In this document: positions 14,220 through 14,322 of the stretch, in pieces
Position numbering within the stretch: the stretch's first letter is position 1
Layout of the letters: the number at the start of each line of letters is the position of its first letter
Origin: Deferribacteraceae bacterium
Lineage (GTDB): Bacteria > Chrysiogenota > Deferribacteres > Deferribacterales > JAISNW01
Assembly: GCA_031278965.1 (NCBI GenBank)
Contig: JAITJJ010000199.1
Location: 1 to 14,322 of the forward strand
Length of the DNA: 14,322 nt
Direction: 5' to 3'
Translations under genes and position numbers: made by a program
Notes under the pieces: generated by a model
Databases searched by the model: none
What the model was told of the DNA's origin: nothing
What the model saw: the letters and a program-made list of their open reading frames with translations, nothing else

Positions 14220-14322
14220 TTGCCGTTTGTTAGTCAGATGTTTGCACACGCTGTAGATGATCGCATGTCAGGTATTGTGTCCGCTTTTCTTACTTCAATT
14301 TTAGAGAGTGTTTATCTTAATA
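14220..14322 (+). CDS. Possible start of the next gene, cut by the window end
   Basis: After the in-frame stop at 14202-14204 a frame stays open for the last 39 codons. Candidate starts are TTG at 14220 and ATG at 14238, reading MFAHAVDDRMSGIVSAFLTS onward from the ATG. AAAGG at 14203-14207 is a weak, distant SD for the TTG; nothing suitable precedes the ATG. An open run this short can arise by chance. In related flagellar operons fliK is expected near here, but these residues do not identify it. Confidence 0.25.
   Translation, partial: MPFVSQMFAHAVDDRMSGIVSAFLTSILESVYLN

Noticed and set aside
14201..14230. Intrinsic terminator after the motE-like gene
   Set aside because: GGCA/TGCC around an 11-nt loop gives only four base pairs plus a bulged A/T extension and no T-run, too weak to call.

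Overview
The window comes from a motile, diderm (Gram-negative-type) bacterium of moderate GC content. The diderm assignment rests on an LptF/LptG-type LPS-export permease, a predicted outer-membrane beta-barrel protein and a lipoprotein with a lipobox; motility rests on a long flagellar operon. The order flgB-flgC-fliE-fliF-fliG-fliH-fliI-fliJ-motE-like, with an apparent sigma-54 promoter in front, is the sort of arrangement I associate with Deferribacterota and the former Deltaproteobacteria. That placement is inference; nothing seen directly names a species. All genes are on the plus strand, and there are no transposases, tRNAs, rRNAs or CRISPR repeats.

Left part (1-6553): the 3' portion of an lptG/lptF-type gene is cut by the window edge. 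It is followed by a small NfeD-like membrane protein with a C-terminal OB-fold. After a 122-bp gap comes a tightly packed five-gene run: an outer-membrane beta-barrel protein, a SPOR + NlpC/P60 lipoprotein (peptidoglycan endopeptidase), a MarR-family regulator, an M3-family zinc oligopeptidase and homoserine O-acetyltransferase (metX). These genes are separated by 1 to 3 bp or overlap (20 bp and 4 bp), so they are probably co-transcribed although their functions are mixed (envelope, peptide turnover, methionine synthesis).

Right part (6554-14322): a 136-bp gap carries a terminator-like hairpin and, just before flgB, a textbook -24/-12 (sigma-54) promoter whose -12 element overlaps a perfect extended -10 (TGnTATAAT). 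Downstream lie rod genes flgB and flgC, the rod/MS-ring adaptor fliE, MS-ring fliF, rotor/switch fliG, the export ATPase complex fliH-fliI-fliJ, and a secreted coiled-coil MotE-family protein. These genes build the flagellar base from the inside out: FliF/FliG form the ring and rotor, FliH/FliI/FliJ power export, and FliE, FlgB and FlgC form the proximal rod. Spacing is very tight from fliF to the motE-like gene. In contrast the flgB-flgC, flgC-fliE and fliE-fliF junctions have spacers of 106, 128 and 49 bp with hairpins or repeats, which may set stoichiometry. The last 122 bp hold no certain gene, only a weak open frame running off the edge.

Overall this is a mostly conserved, well-understood region. 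I do not see a previously undescribed system; the points worth a second look are the dual promoter, the structured operon spacers, the enlarged FliH N-terminus, a substitution in a usually conserved FliG_C motif, and a 9-mer shared by three gaps.
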